NCBI RefSeq assembly: GCF_000719515.1 | Contig: NZ_JOGR01000004.1 | Location: 62,001-126,000 of the forward strand | Direction of reading: 5' to 3' | DNA from: Glycomyces sp. NRRL B-16210 | GTDB taxonomy: Bacteria; Actinomycetota; Actinomycetes; Mycobacteriales; Micromonosporaceae | DNA length: 64,000 nucleotides | Shown: positions 7,656 to 15,512 of the stretch, piece after piece | How the letters are laid out: each line of letters begins with the position of its first letter | How positions within the stretch are numbered: position 1 is the first letter of the stretch | Position numbers and translations under genes: made by a program | Notes under the pieces: model-generated | What the model saw: the letters and a program-made list of their open reading frames with translations, nothing else | The model's database searches: none | Told to the model about the DNA's origin: nothing

Positions 7656-8378
7656 TCAGGCGAAACGGTCGGGCAGCGCCCCCAGGCCCGCCAGCAGCGC
7701 CCACCGCTGGTCGTCGGTGAGCGCGGTGTAGATCGGCGCATCGAGCCGGTTCGTCTCGGCCTCGATCCGCTCGCGCACCGGACCGTCTTCAAGGGCTTCC
7801 ACTTGCTCGACGGTGAGGCCTTCGGCGCGCCATGCCGCCCGGTGCGCGTCGCCCCGGTGATGGCGAAGCGCCCCGAGCCGGGTCGTCAACCGCGTCGCCG
7901 CGCTCGCGTCCTCGGGTTCGAACACCGGCGTCAGACCCAGGAACGCCGGGCCGCCGCTGGAGCGCCCGGCTTCGAGGAGGATCGCGGTCAGATCGTTCAA
8001 CCGGTCCAATCCCGCCAGGCCCGGCATCGTCGGGATCGGCCGGTGCGACCACAGTCGCTCGGCGGTCTCCCCGAGTACGCGCTGCACCGCGGCGGCGACC
8101 TGGCGGCCCCGTTCGGTCAGATGCCAGTCGCCGGCCTCGTCCCGCCACGCGGTGCCCTGCTCGACCTCGACGGTCATGTCCGAACCCGAATAGGTCGTGG
8201 CCGCGGCGAACGCCGCCGCCGACAATGGCCGCGCCAGCAGCCCGAAGTAGAAGCTCGACTCGAACCCGCGCCCGACCCCGAACCGCGCGTAGGCCTCGCG
8301 CAGCGCGGGGCGGGCGGCGACGCGCACCGACAGGTACACCCGGTCGACGACCGGCCGGATCAAAGCGGCATAGGACAT
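7656..8378 (-). CDS. SCO6745-like uncharacterised family protein
   Basis: 240 residues from ATG 8378, which has GGAAGGGAT ahead of it. The start (LREAYARFGVGRGFESSFYFGLLARPL split across two helices) and the repeated short winged-helix-like half resemble the actinobacterial SCO6745 family, a group with a MarR-like fold and no assigned reaction. A region (DWHLTERGRQVAAAV) reads like the wing of a winged helix. It is divergent from the MDMPI gene at 8413, with only 34 bases between the two starts, suggesting shared control. Confidence 0.6.
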   Translation of the reverse strand: MSYAALIRPVVDRVYLSVRVAARPALREAYARFGVGRGFESSFYFGLLARPLSAAAFAAATTYSGSDMTVEVEQGTAWRDEAGDWHLTERGRQVAAAVQRVLGETAERLWSHRPIPTMPGLAGLDRLNDLTAILLEAGRSSGGPAFLGLTPVFEPEDASAATRLTTRLGALRHHRGDAHRAAWRAEGLTVEQVEALEDGPVRERIEAETNRLDAPIYTALTDDQRWALLAGLGALPDRFA

Positions 8379-8398
8379 GAGCGATCCCTTCCAGGACA

Positions 8399-8404
8399 TA
8401 TGAT
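8399..8404 (+). promoter_or_regulatory. -10 box TATGAT
   Basis: Near-perfect -10 hexamer 8 bases before ATG 8413; it lies in the 34-base gap shared with the divergent gene. Confidence 0.55.
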
Positions 8405-8412
8405 GCGACCTC

Positions 8413-9093
8413 ATGACCCTATCCGCGCCACTGGAGGCGCTCAACGCCGAAACCGACCGCCTGAGCGCCATACTGGCAGGACTCGCACCGCGCGCATGGT
8501 CGCGCCCGACCCGCTGCGCCCCATGGGACGTTTCGGCGCTGTGCGCCCACCTCACCATCGGGCTGTCCCGCCTCGTCCCCATGCTCGACGCCCCCGCACC
8601 GCCGGCGGCCACAGTAGACGCCGCCGGGTACTTCCGGCCCGACGCCCGATACTCCGAGGCGGTCAACACCACGCGCCTGGACGACGCCCTCGGCGCCGCC
8701 GCCGGGGCCGGGGGACCGGCGCTGGCCGCGACCTTCGACCTCATCCGCCGCAACGTCCTGGCCGGCTGCGGGCACCAGCCGCCGGGCCGGCTCGTGACCA
8801 CCCGCCACGGCGACCCGATGACCCTCGCGGACTTCCTGACCACCCGCGTCGTGGAGGTCGCCGTCCACGGCATCGACCTCGCCGACGCCCTCGACCGGCC
8901 CCGCTGGACCACACCCGAAGCATCAGCGCACGTCAGCGAACTGCTCTTGGGCCCCGGCGTCGAAGCCGCACTGGCGGGCCTCGGCTGGGACCCGGTCGCG
9001 TTCATCGCCAAGGCGACCGGCCGCGACCCCTTGCCCGCGGCCGAACGGGCCCGGGCCGAGGCCCTCGGCGTGCGGTGGCTCGCGCTCGGCTAG
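8413..9093 (+). CDS. maleylpyruvate isomerase family mycothiol-dependent protein
   Basis: 226 residues. The N-terminal DinB-like four-helix bundle has WSRPTRCAPWDVSALCAHL (first metal-ligand His) and TTRVVEVAVHGIDLADAL (second His). Such proteins bind a divalent metal and use mycothiol as cosubstrate in the characterised isomerase, but most paralogues have no known substrate. It is a paralogue of the truncated gene at the window's left edge. The stop overlaps the 3' end of the convergent HNH gene by 4 bases. Confidence 0.82.
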   Translation: MTLSAPLEALNAETDRLSAILAGLAPRAWSRPTRCAPWDVSALCAHLTIGLSRLVPMLDAPAPPAATVDAAGYFRPDARYSEAVNTTRLDDALGAAAGAGGPALAATFDLIRRNVLAGCGHQPPGRLVTTRHGDPMTLADFLTTRVVEVAVHGIDLADALDRPRWTTPEASAHVSELLLGPGVEAALAGLGWDPVAFIAKATGRDPLPAAERARAEALGVRWLALG

Positions 9094-9788
9094 CAGGTCC
9101 CGGCGTATTCGAGCAGCGCGGCCTTCTCGGCCTCGTCGACGCTCAGGTTCCACTCGGTCTTGACCTCGACCCACGCCCAGGTGTACACGCACCACACCGA
9201 CTCGTCGCTCGGCATCCAGTCGGCGGGGTCCTTGTCGGACTTCGAGCGGTTCGAGGCCGCCGTCACCGCGATGAGGTGCCACTGGTTGTCGATCGAGTTC
9301 GCGTACGCCTGGCGGTCCTCCTGGGTCCAGGCGTGCGCGCCCGACCCCCAGGCCTCCTTGAGCGGCACGAAGTGGTCGATGTCGATGTCGCCCGAGGCGG
9401 TGACGGTCTCGCCGTCGTACATCGAGATCCACTCGCCGGTCATCGCCCCGTCGCAGTCGGCCTCGGTGAGGTTCCCCGACCGGTCCTGGGCGACCAGCAC
9501 GTCGTCGCGCGCGTCGCAGCCGTTGCCGTCGCCGTCGCGCCAGTGCGGGAACAGCGACCGGTCGTAGCCCTCGTCGGCCTCCTCGGCCACCTCCAGGGCC
9601 TCGATCGCGGCGGTCAGCTCGGCCGGGTCGACGGTGACGGTGAACGGGGCGGTGTCGCTGAACTCCGCCGAGATCTGCGAACCGGACGGGGCCGGGTCGC
9701 CGGCCGCGTCATCGATCAGATCGGACAGATCCTGGCAGCCGGCGGCCAGGACCAACGGGAACAGCAGGGCGAGACGGGAGGCGCGCAT
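9090..9788 (-). CDS. secreted HNH/DUF1524-type nuclease lipoprotein
   Basis: 232 residues. The first 18 residues form a lipoprotein signal ending in LVLAAGC, so Cys would be lipidated and the protein anchored outside the membrane. The C-terminal half has the DUF1524 signature GDIDIDHFVPLKEAWGSGA followed by DNQWHLIAV and AASNRSKSDKDPADW, a beta-beta-alpha-metal nuclease core with catalytic His in DIDHF. Related actinobacterial proteins are predicted extracellular DNases for nutrition or competition. The final Cys may pair with one of several internal Cys residues. Confidence 0.85.
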   Translation of the reverse strand: MRASRLALLFPLVLAAGCQDLSDLIDDAAGDPAPSGSQISAEFSDTAPFTVTVDPAELTAAIEALEVAEEADEGYDRSLFPHWRDGDGNGCDARDDVLVAQDRSGNLTEADCDGAMTGEWISMYDGETVTASGDIDIDHFVPLKEAWGSGAHAWTQEDRQAYANSIDNQWHLIAVTAASNRSKSDKDPADWMPSDESVWCVYTWAWVEVKTEWNLSVDEAEKAALLEYAGTC

Positions 9789-9898
9789 CGACGACGTCCT
9801 AACGGGACAGGGAACGGACGGGGCATAACGGACGCATGAGCGCCCGGGGTGTTCGCAACGTAACACGAACCGCGCCCCCGCGGCACGCCCGCCCCTGC

Positions 9899-9904
9899 TA
9901 GATT
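9899..9904 (+). promoter_or_regulatory. -10 box TAGATT
   Basis: TANNNT hexamer 7 bases before ATG 9912, no Shine-Dalgarno. Confidence 0.5.
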
Positions 9905-9911
9905 CCCTCGA

Positions 9912-10442
9912 ATGATCGTATGGCTCAACGGCACCTTCGGCGCCGGCAAGACCACCACCGCGGCCCTGCTCGAAGACGCCCTCCCGGCCCGCGTCTTCGA
10001 CGCCGAGCACATCGGATTCCTCCTGCGGCCCATCATCGGCGACGTCCCCTGCACCGACTTCAAGGAATGGGCCCCCTGGCGCGGGTTGACGATCGAGACC
10101 GCCCGGCAAGTCCTCGACTTCGTCGGCGGCACCCTCCTCATCCCGCAATCGGTCCTTCAGCGCCCCTACTGGACCGAACTCATGGACGGCTTCGCCGAAG
10201 CCGCCGTTCCCGTGCGCGCCTTCACCCTCCACGCCGACCGCGCGGTCTTCGAGGAGCGCGTCAGGGCCGACGCCTTCGAATCCGGCGCCCTCCAATGGCG
10301 CCTGGACCACCGCAGCGCCTACGAGACCGCCCTCGATGAGTGGATGCGCGAGGCCACCACCGTCATCGACACCACCGACCGCACCCCCGAGCAGGTCGCC
10401 GAGCGCATCAAGGCCCTCGTCACCGGCGAAACGGCACCCTGA
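9912..10442 (+). CDS. AAA/P-loop ATP-binding protein (predicted kinase)
   Basis: 176 residues. Walker A is WLNGTFGAGKTTTAALL at residues 4-20. The following FDAEHIGFLLRPIIGD is typical of small tunicamycin-resistance-like/zeta-toxin-like P-loop kinases, and VLQRPYWTELM matches the lid region. The family phosphorylates small molecules or nucleotides, with substrate unknown here. It stands alone with its own promoter. Confidence 0.8.
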   Translation: MIVWLNGTFGAGKTTTAALLEDALPARVFDAEHIGFLLRPIIGDVPCTDFKEWAPWRGLTIETARQVLDFVGGTLLIPQSVLQRPYWTELMDGFAEAAVPVRAFTLHADRAVFEERVRADAFESGALQWRLDHRSAYETALDEWMREATTVIDTTDRTPEQVAERIKALVTGETAP

Positions 10443-10524
10443 AAGCGCCCAAGCGCCTGAAAACGTCACACCCGAGCGCGACGATGGGGGAGCAGAGCCA
10501 CAACGAACGGCAAAGGAGCCCGTC

Positions 10525-11676
10525 ATGGCCTACCTCGTCCTCATCGGCACCCGCAAAGGCCTGTTCACCGCCACCAGCGACGACCGCGAACACTGGGCCC
10601 TCAAAGGCCCCCACAGCCTCGACACCGACGGCTTCACCGCCGTCTCCGAGATCTTCGCGACCGCCGCCGACCCCGCCACCGGCCAGATCCTCGTCGCCGC
10701 CGAATCGCCCCACTTCGGCCCCTCCGTCTGGCGCTCCGACGACCTCGCCGCCACCTGGCACGAACCCGACGCCGCACCCATGGCCTTCCCCCAGGACCTG
10801 CCCTACCGGCCCCTGGACTACTCCGAGACCGCCGGCGTCGACCAGCCCGAATCCGACCGGGCCAACACCGTCAAACGCGTCTGGCAGCTCGCCTTCGGCC
10901 CCCAAGACGGCCGCGTGTGGGCCGGCGTCGAACCCACCAGCCTCTGGCGCTCCGACGACGGCGGCCGCACCTTCGCCTTCAACCGGGCCCTGTGGGACCA
11001 CCCCCAGCACACCACCTGGGCCTCCGGCGGCGCCGGACCGGCCGTCCACACCATCGTCACCGACCCCGCCGACCCCGACCACCTCATGATCGCCATGTCC
11101 TCCGGCGGCATCTACGAGACCCACGACGACGGCGACACCTGGAACGGCGTCACCAAAGGCATCACCGTCGACTACGGCCCCGACCCCGAACCCGAATCCG
11201 GCCACTGCATCCACAAAGTCGCCCGCACCGCCGACGGCACCTGGATCGCCCAGAGCCACGGACCGGTCTGGCGCACCACCGAACCCGGCAGCGGCTGGAC
11301 CAACGTCTCGGCCACCCTCCCTTCCGACTTCGGCTTCGCCGTCGTCGCCCACCCCACCGAACCGGGCACCGCCATGGTCTGGCCCGTCCAAGCCGCCATG
11401 GACCGCTTCCCGCCCGACCGCCGCATCGCCGCCTGGCGCACCACCGACCACGGCGACACCTGGCACCCCTGGGGCACCGGCCTGCCCACCGACCCCTACT
11501 TCGGCAACGTCATGCGCGACGGCGCCTGCACCGACGCCGCCACCGACCCCGGCTGGTACTTCGGCACCCGCTGCGGCGACGTCTGGGCCGCCACCGACAC
11601 CGGCGCCCGATGGCACCTCGTCGCCGCCCACCTGCCCGACGTGCTGTGCGTGCGCGCCATGGAGACCCCCGCATGA
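10525..11676 (+). CDS. Asp-box (BNR/sialidase-like) beta-propeller protein
   Basis: 383 residues from ATG 10525 with AAGGAG 8 bases upstream. Repeated Asp-box units are spread along the protein: VWRSDDLAATW, LWRSDDGGRTF, IYETHDDGDTW, VWRTTEPGSGW, AWRTTDHGDTW and VWAATDTGARW. This predicts a six-bladed propeller of the exo-alpha-sialidase/VPS10-like fold. There is no signal peptide and no sialidase Arg triad was identified, so glycosidase activity should not be assumed. Coupled by ATGA overlap to a MoaD-like gene; the pairing suggests a shared role. Confidence 0.75.
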   Translation: MAYLVLIGTRKGLFTATSDDREHWALKGPHSLDTDGFTAVSEIFATAADPATGQILVAAESPHFGPSVWRSDDLAATWHEPDAAPMAFPQDLPYRPLDYSETAGVDQPESDRANTVKRVWQLAFGPQDGRVWAGVEPTSLWRSDDGGRTFAFNRALWDHPQHTTWASGGAGPAVHTIVTDPADPDHLMIAMSSGGIYETHDDGDTWNGVTKGITVDYGPDPEPESGHCIHKVARTADGTWIAQSHGPVWRTTEPGSGWTNVSATLPSDFGFAVVAHPTEPGTAMVWPVQAAMDRFPPDRRIAAWRTTDHGDTWHPWGTGLPTDPYFGNVMRDGACTDAATDPGWYFGTRCGDVWAATDTGARWHLVAAHLPDVLCVRAMETPA

Positions 11677-11960
11677 ACGCCATCGACGTCAAACTGCCCG
11701 CCGCCCTCGCCTCCGAATGCGAGGGCCGGCGCCACCTGAACCTCGACCTGCCCGCCGAAGCGACCCTCCGCGACGTCCTCGACGCGGTCGAAGGCGCCCA
11801 CCCCCGCCTGGGCCGCCGACTGCGCGACGAGGCCGGACGGCTGCGCCGCTACGTCAACGTCTACATCGGCGACGAAGAGTCCCGCCGCCTCCAAGGCCTC
11901 GACACCCCCGTCGAAGGCCGCCCCGTCCAGATCCTGCCCTCCATCGCCGGAGGCGCCTGA
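11673..11960 (+). CDS. MoaD/ThiS-family small sulfur-carrier-like protein
   Basis: 95 residues, the usual size for a ubiquitin-like MoaD protein, with the family's SxLxDVLDAVE-type segment (ATLRDVLDAVEGAHP) and YVNVYIGDEESRRLQGLDTPV. Canonical MoaD/ThiS end in Gly-Gly, which is adenylated or thiocarboxylated by an E1-like enzyme. Here the end is SIAGGA, one Ala past the Gly-Gly, so processing or a non-carrier role is needed. ATG overlaps the stop of the propeller gene. Confidence 0.8.
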   Translation: MNAIDVKLPAALASECEGRRHLNLDLPAEATLRDVLDAVEGAHPRLGRRLRDEAGRLRRYVNVYIGDEESRRLQGLDTPVEGRPVQILPSIAGGA

Positions 11961-11970
11961 ACACACACGA

Positions 11971-11998
11971 AGGGCGCCGCGCGAGAGCGCGGCGCCCT
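11971..11998. terminator. hairpin terminator between convergent genes
   Basis: Perfect 12-bp stem (AGGGCGCCGCGC and its complement) with a GAGA tetraloop, lying between the MoaD-like gene and the convergent FKBP gene. It can act on both strands; no long T-run on either side. Confidence 0.8.
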
Positions 11999-12012
11999 AC
12001 TTGCGTTGCGTC

Positions 12013-12570
12013 CTACGACTCGCCGTTGACCGACACGACGTCGACGACGAACACGAGCGTCTCGTTCGGCCCGATCACCCCGCCGGCGCCCGAAGCGCCG
12101 TAACCGAGGTGCGGCGGAATCACGATCAGGCGCCGGTCGCCGACCTGCGCCCCGATCAGACCGTCGTTCCAACCCTGGATCACCGGCGCCGAACCCACCG
12201 GCGTCACCTCGAACGGCTGCGCCCCGCGGTTCCACGACGCGTCGAACTCCTTGCCGTTCGACCAGTTGAACCCCGCGTACTGGACCGCGACCGCGTCCCC
12301 GGCCCGCACCTCGGTGCCCGAACCCTCGACCACGTCCTGCACGAACAGCCCCGCGGGCGGCTCGGCGTCCGGCACCGTCACGACCGGCTTCGCCTCCGTG
12401 TCCGCCGAGACCGACACCTCGACGCCCTCACTGATCTGCACCACGTGCGCATCCCCTTCGTCCGTACCCTGATCGGCGGCACCCTCGGCACCGCACCCGG
12501 CCAGCAGCGCCACGCTCGCACACGCGGCGACCACCGACCCACACACTCGACTCGCCAGGCTAAAGGCCAC
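12013..12570 (-). CDS. FKBP-type peptidyl-prolyl isomerase, lipoprotein
   Basis: 185 residues. The signal (SVVAACASVALLAGC) ends in a lipobox, so the mature protein is a membrane-anchored extracytoplasmic foldase. The FKBP domain occupies about 95-183, with GDAVAVQYAGFNWSNGKEFDASW, PVIQGWNDGLIGAQVGDRRLIVIPPHLGYG (split here over the active-site loop) and a terminal LVFVVDVVSV. Key FKBP residues (Tyr, Phe/Trp, IPP, GYG) are kept. GTG 12570 was chosen because TAGGTT stands exactly 6 bases upstream. Confidence 0.9.
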   Translation of the reverse strand: MAFSLASRVCGSVVAACASVALLAGCGAEGAADQGTDEGDAHVVQISEGVEVSVSADTEAKPVVTVPDAEPPAGLFVQDVVEGSGTEVRAGDAVAVQYAGFNWSNGKEFDASWNRGAQPFEVTPVGSAPVIQGWNDGLIGAQVGDRRLIVIPPHLGYGASGAGGVIGPNETLVFVVDVVSVNGES

Positions 12571-12576
12571 CGAGGG

Positions 12577-12582
12577 AACCTA
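12577..12582 (-). promoter_or_regulatory. -10 box TAGGTT, leaderless GTG start
   Basis: Minus-strand TAGGTT, 6-base spacer, then the FKBP GTG at 12570. Confidence 0.6.
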
Positions 12583-12701
12583 CCACCCCCCGGACGCCCG
12601 AATCACCGCTCCCAGCCCCCGCCCACCACCGCCGCGCACCGCGAACCGCGACGGCGCCGACTACCCTTCACCTCAAAGCCACACCCGCGCAAGGAGCCCC
12701 A

Positions 12702-13313
12702 GTGACCGTCCCCAGCCAACGCACCCCACTCCACCCGCTGCGACGCGCCCTCACCCTCTGGGGCGCCCTCCTGGCCCTCCTGTGGCTCATCCTCATCGCA
12801 GATTGGATCCTCCCGGGCCACTTCATCGCCTGGGGCATCACCCCGCGCACCCTCGACGGCCTCCTCCCCGGCATCCTCGCCGCACCCTTCCTCCACGGCG
12901 GCGCCGCACACCTGGCCGCCAACTCCCTCCCACTCGCCGTCATGGGCACCGTCGCCGCCCTGCGCGACTGGCGCGGCATGTGGACCGCGCTGGCCCTCTC
13001 CCTGGTCGTCTCCGGGCTCGGGGTGTGGCTGACCTCCCCGACCCACTCGATCACCGTCGGCGCCTCGGGAGTCGTCTTCGGCCTCTTCGGCTACCTGCTC
13101 GCCCGCGGCGTGTTCATGCGCAAGATCGGCGACATCCTCATCGCCGTGCTCCTGGTCATCGTCTACGGCTCCATGATCTGGGGCATCTTCCCGAGCCAAC
13201 CGCACATCTCCTGGCAGGCCCACCTGTTCGGCTTCCTCGGCGGCATCGCCGCGGCCTTCTTCACCGCCCGCGCCCGCCGCATCGCCGCCGCCCAGACCGG
13301 GGGAGCGGCATGA
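12702..13313 (+). CDS. rhomboid family intramembrane serine protease
   Basis: 203 residues, about six membrane helices. Catalytic Ser is in ITVGASGVVFGLFG (Ser122) and the His of the dyad is in SWQAHLFGFLGG (His173). HGGAAHLAANSLPL in an early helix matches the conserved rhomboid HxxxN region. The enzyme cleaves membrane-spanning substrates within the bilayer; targets are unknown. GTG 12702 has AAGGAG upstream. A 74-residue gene overlaps its stop and is probably co-translated. Confidence 0.92.
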   Translation: MTVPSQRTPLHPLRRALTLWGALLALLWLILIADWILPGHFIAWGITPRTLDGLLPGILAAPFLHGGAAHLAANSLPLAVMGTVAALRDWRGMWTALALSLVVSGLGVWLTSPTHSITVGASGVVFGLFGYLLARGVFMRKIGDILIAVLLVIVYGSMIWGIFPSQPHISWQAHLFGFLGGIAAAFFTARARRIAAAQTGGAA

Positions 13314-13534
13314 GCGAGCCGACCGGCTTCTCCTACAAGACCCGCAGCGACGGCACCGTCGTCATCCTCCACCGCGGCCGCGCCGCCGCCACCCTCCGCG
13401 GCGCCCGCGCCGCGAAGTTCCTCACCGAGGTCGAAGACGCGGACGACCAGCTCACCATGGCCCGCTGGACCGGCGCCTACAAGATCGGCAATGAACGCAT
13501 GGGCAAGAACCACCCCCGCAACCAGCGCCGCTGA
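13310..13534 (+). CDS. small conserved-looking hypothetical protein
   Basis: 74 residues, ATG overlapping the rhomboid stop (ATGA). Basic protein without membrane segments; sequence such as KTRSDGTVVILHRGRAAATLRG and ARWTGAYKIGNERMGKNHPRN resembles short actinobacterial proteins of unknown function often seen as chromosomal singletons. Coupling to the protease is the only clue to its role. Confidence 0.7.
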   Translation: MSEPTGFSYKTRSDGTVVILHRGRAAATLRGARAAKFLTEVEDADDQLTMARWTGAYKIGNERMGKNHPRNQRR

Positions 13535-13597
13535 CCCCGGCAGGGGAGCAGCCGAACACCAGCATCGGCACCGAGCACGATTTGACGCCCGCTCGTG

Positions 13598-13609
13598 TTT
13601 AAGCTTAAA
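13598..13609. promoter_or_regulatory. LacI-type operator, TTTAAGCTTAAA
   Basis: Perfect 12-bp palindrome in a very GC-rich background, 32 bases before the lacI-family start. A near copy lies before the ThuA gene at 14706-14717 (10 of 12 matching), which suggests both are bound by the regulator encoded between them. Confidence 0.7.
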
Positions 13610-13641
13610 ATCTGCTCCGCGCACCCGAGAGGAGGACCGAC

Positions 13642-14673
13642 ATGACCGACGAGGCGAACACCGGCCGCAAACCCACCATGACCGACGTCGCCGCCCTCGC
13701 CGGCGTCTCGGTCATGACCGTCTCCAACGTCATCAACCGCCCCGACGTCGTCGCCGAGGCCACCCGCGAAAAAGTCCACACCGCCATGCGGCGACTGCGC
13801 TACCGCAACAACCTCGTCGCCCGCAGCCTCCGCCTCACCCAACCCCGCCAGATCGGCTACGTCCTCCCCGCCCAAGACGCCAACCAGTACATGGACGCCT
13901 TCCTCCACGACCTCGCCGCCGCCTGCCAAGCCGCCGACCGCAACCTCACCCTCGTCACCGAACACGACACCGACGCGCTCCTGACCGCCTGCGAGAACCT
14001 TTACCTCGGCCGATCCGTCGCCGGCTTTATCCTCTCCAACATCGGCCGCGACGACCCCCGCCCCGCCGAACTCCACCGCCGCGGTATCCCCTTCGCCGCA
14101 TACGGCCGCAGCGCCACCGCCTACGACAGCGATTGGAGCTGGGCCGAAGGCGACGCCGCCCAAGGCATCCAGATCGCCGTCGACCACCTCGTCGACCTCG
14201 GCCACCGCGAACTCGCCCTCACCGGAGCCGACACCGCCAGCATCACCATGACCGAACGCGAAACCGGCTACCGCGACGCCTGCACCCGACACGGCCTCCA
14301 CCGATCCACCCGAGCAGACCGCATCCTCCACTGCCCCGGCGACCTCGAATCCGGCGTCCGCACCGCCGCCCGACTCCTCGACACCCCCACCCCGCCCACC
14401 GCGATCGTCTGCGTTTCCGACCTCCTCGCCGCCGGCACCCTCATCACCCTCCAAGCCCGCGGCCTCACCCCCGGCCGCGACATCGCCGTCACCGGCTACG
14501 ACGACACCCCCCTGACCTCCTTCGGCACCGTCGGCATCACCTCAGTCCGCCAAGCCTCACACCGCATCGCCACCGAACTCGTCCGCCTCGTCATCGACCC
14601 GCCACCACAACCCGAACACCACCTCCTCCCACCCACCCTCATCACCCGCACCAGCACCGACCCACACGCATGA
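13642..14673 (+). CDS. LacI family transcriptional regulator
   Basis: 343 residues. The N-terminal headpiece TMTDVAALAGVSVMTVSNVIN is the classic LacI helix-turn-helix plus hinge; the rest is a periplasmic-binding-protein-like sugar sensor domain. GAGAGGAGGACC precedes the ATG. It heads a four-gene set with ThuA and two Gfo/Idh/MocA dehydrogenases, so the effector is probably a sugar, inositol or a keto-sugar derivative. Palindromes at 13598 and 14706 are likely its operators, implying autoregulation and operon repression. Confidence 0.93.
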   Translation: MTDEANTGRKPTMTDVAALAGVSVMTVSNVINRPDVVAEATREKVHTAMRRLRYRNNLVARSLRLTQPRQIGYVLPAQDANQYMDAFLHDLAAACQAADRNLTLVTEHDTDALLTACENLYLGRSVAGFILSNIGRDDPRPAELHRRGIPFAAYGRSATAYDSDWSWAEGDAAQGIQIAVDHLVDLGHRELALTGADTASITMTERETGYRDACTRHGLHRSTRADRILHCPGDLESGVRTAARLLDTPTPPTAIVCVSDLLAAGTLITLQARGLTPGRDIAVTGYDDTPLTSFGTVGITSVRQASHRIATELVRLVIDPPPQPEHHLLPPTLITRTSTDPHA

Positions 14674-14705
14674 GCCGCAACCGAACACCCCCGTGACCGC
14701 GGCAT

Positions 14706-14717
14706 TTTAAGCTCACA
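14706..14717. promoter_or_regulatory. second LacI-type operator, TTTAAGCTCACA
   Basis: Matches the upstream palindrome (13598-13609) at 10 of 12 positions and lies 24 bases before the ThuA start, where a bound repressor would block transcription. AT-rich against its surroundings. Confidence 0.6.
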
Positions 14718-14741
14718 ACCAACCGAAACCAGGAGCACACC

Positions 14742-15512
14742 ATGACCGACCAGCCCATCCGCGTCGTCATCTGGGGCGAGAACCGCCACGAACAACGCGA
14801 ACCCGCAGTCGCCGAACGCTACCCCGACGGCATGCACGGCGCCATCGCCCAAGGCACCGCCGCCTGGCTCGGCGACCGCGCCCGCATCACCACCCACACC
14901 CTCGACGAACCCGAACACGGCCTCACCTCCGACGTCCTCGACGACACCGACGTCCTCGTCTGGTGGGGCCACGCCGCCCACCACGAAGTCGACGACGCCA
15001 TCGTCGAACGCGTCCACCGCCACGTCCTCGCCGGCATGGGCCTCATCGTCCTCCACTCCGGACACTGGTCCAAGATCTTCACCAAACTCATGGGCACCAC
15101 CTGCACCCTCCGCTGGCGCAGCCAACACGACCGCGAACTCGTCTGGACCGTCAACCCCCAACACCCCATCGCCCGCGACATCCCCAACCCCATCGTCATC
15201 CCCGAACAGGAGATGTACGGCGAATACTTCGACGTCCCCACCCCCGACGAACTCGTCTTCATCTCCGGCTTCACCGGCGGCGAAGTCTTCCGCAGCGGCA
15301 TGACCTACCGCCGCGGCTTCGGCCGCATCTTCTACTTCAGCCCCGGCGACCAGGACTTCCCCGTCTACCACCACCCCGACGTCAACCACGTCATCGCCAA
15401 CGGCATCGAATGGGCCCGCCCCGACCGCGAACGCCAGACCCCCACCCTGCTGCGCTACGACACCGACGACTTCTTCAACGGCCACGGCTACCAAGGAGCC
15501 TTCGAACGATGA
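14742..15512 (+). CDS. ThuA-domain protein
   Basis: 256 residues of the trehalose-utilisation (ThuA) glutamine-amidotransferase-like fold. IRVVIWGENRHEQ opens the fold; DVLVWWGHAAHHEVDDA and GLIVLHSGHWSKIFTKLMG carry the conserved WWGH and LHSGH motifs. In Rhizobium ThuA works with the dehydrogenase ThuB on trehalose-derived keto-disaccharides; here it is likewise followed by dehydrogenases. CAGGAG precedes the ATG. ATGA overlap with the next gene. Confidence 0.9.
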   Translation: MTDQPIRVVIWGENRHEQREPAVAERYPDGMHGAIAQGTAAWLGDRARITTHTLDEPEHGLTSDVLDDTDVLVWWGHAAHHEVDDAIVERVHRHVLAGMGLIVLHSGHWSKIFTKLMGTTCTLRWRSQHDRELVWTVNPQHPIARDIPNPIVIPEQEMYGEYFDVPTPDELVFISGFTGGEVFRSGMTYRRGFGRIFYFSPGDQDFPVYHHPDVNHVIANGIEWARPDRERQTPTLLRYDTDDFFNGHGYQGAFER

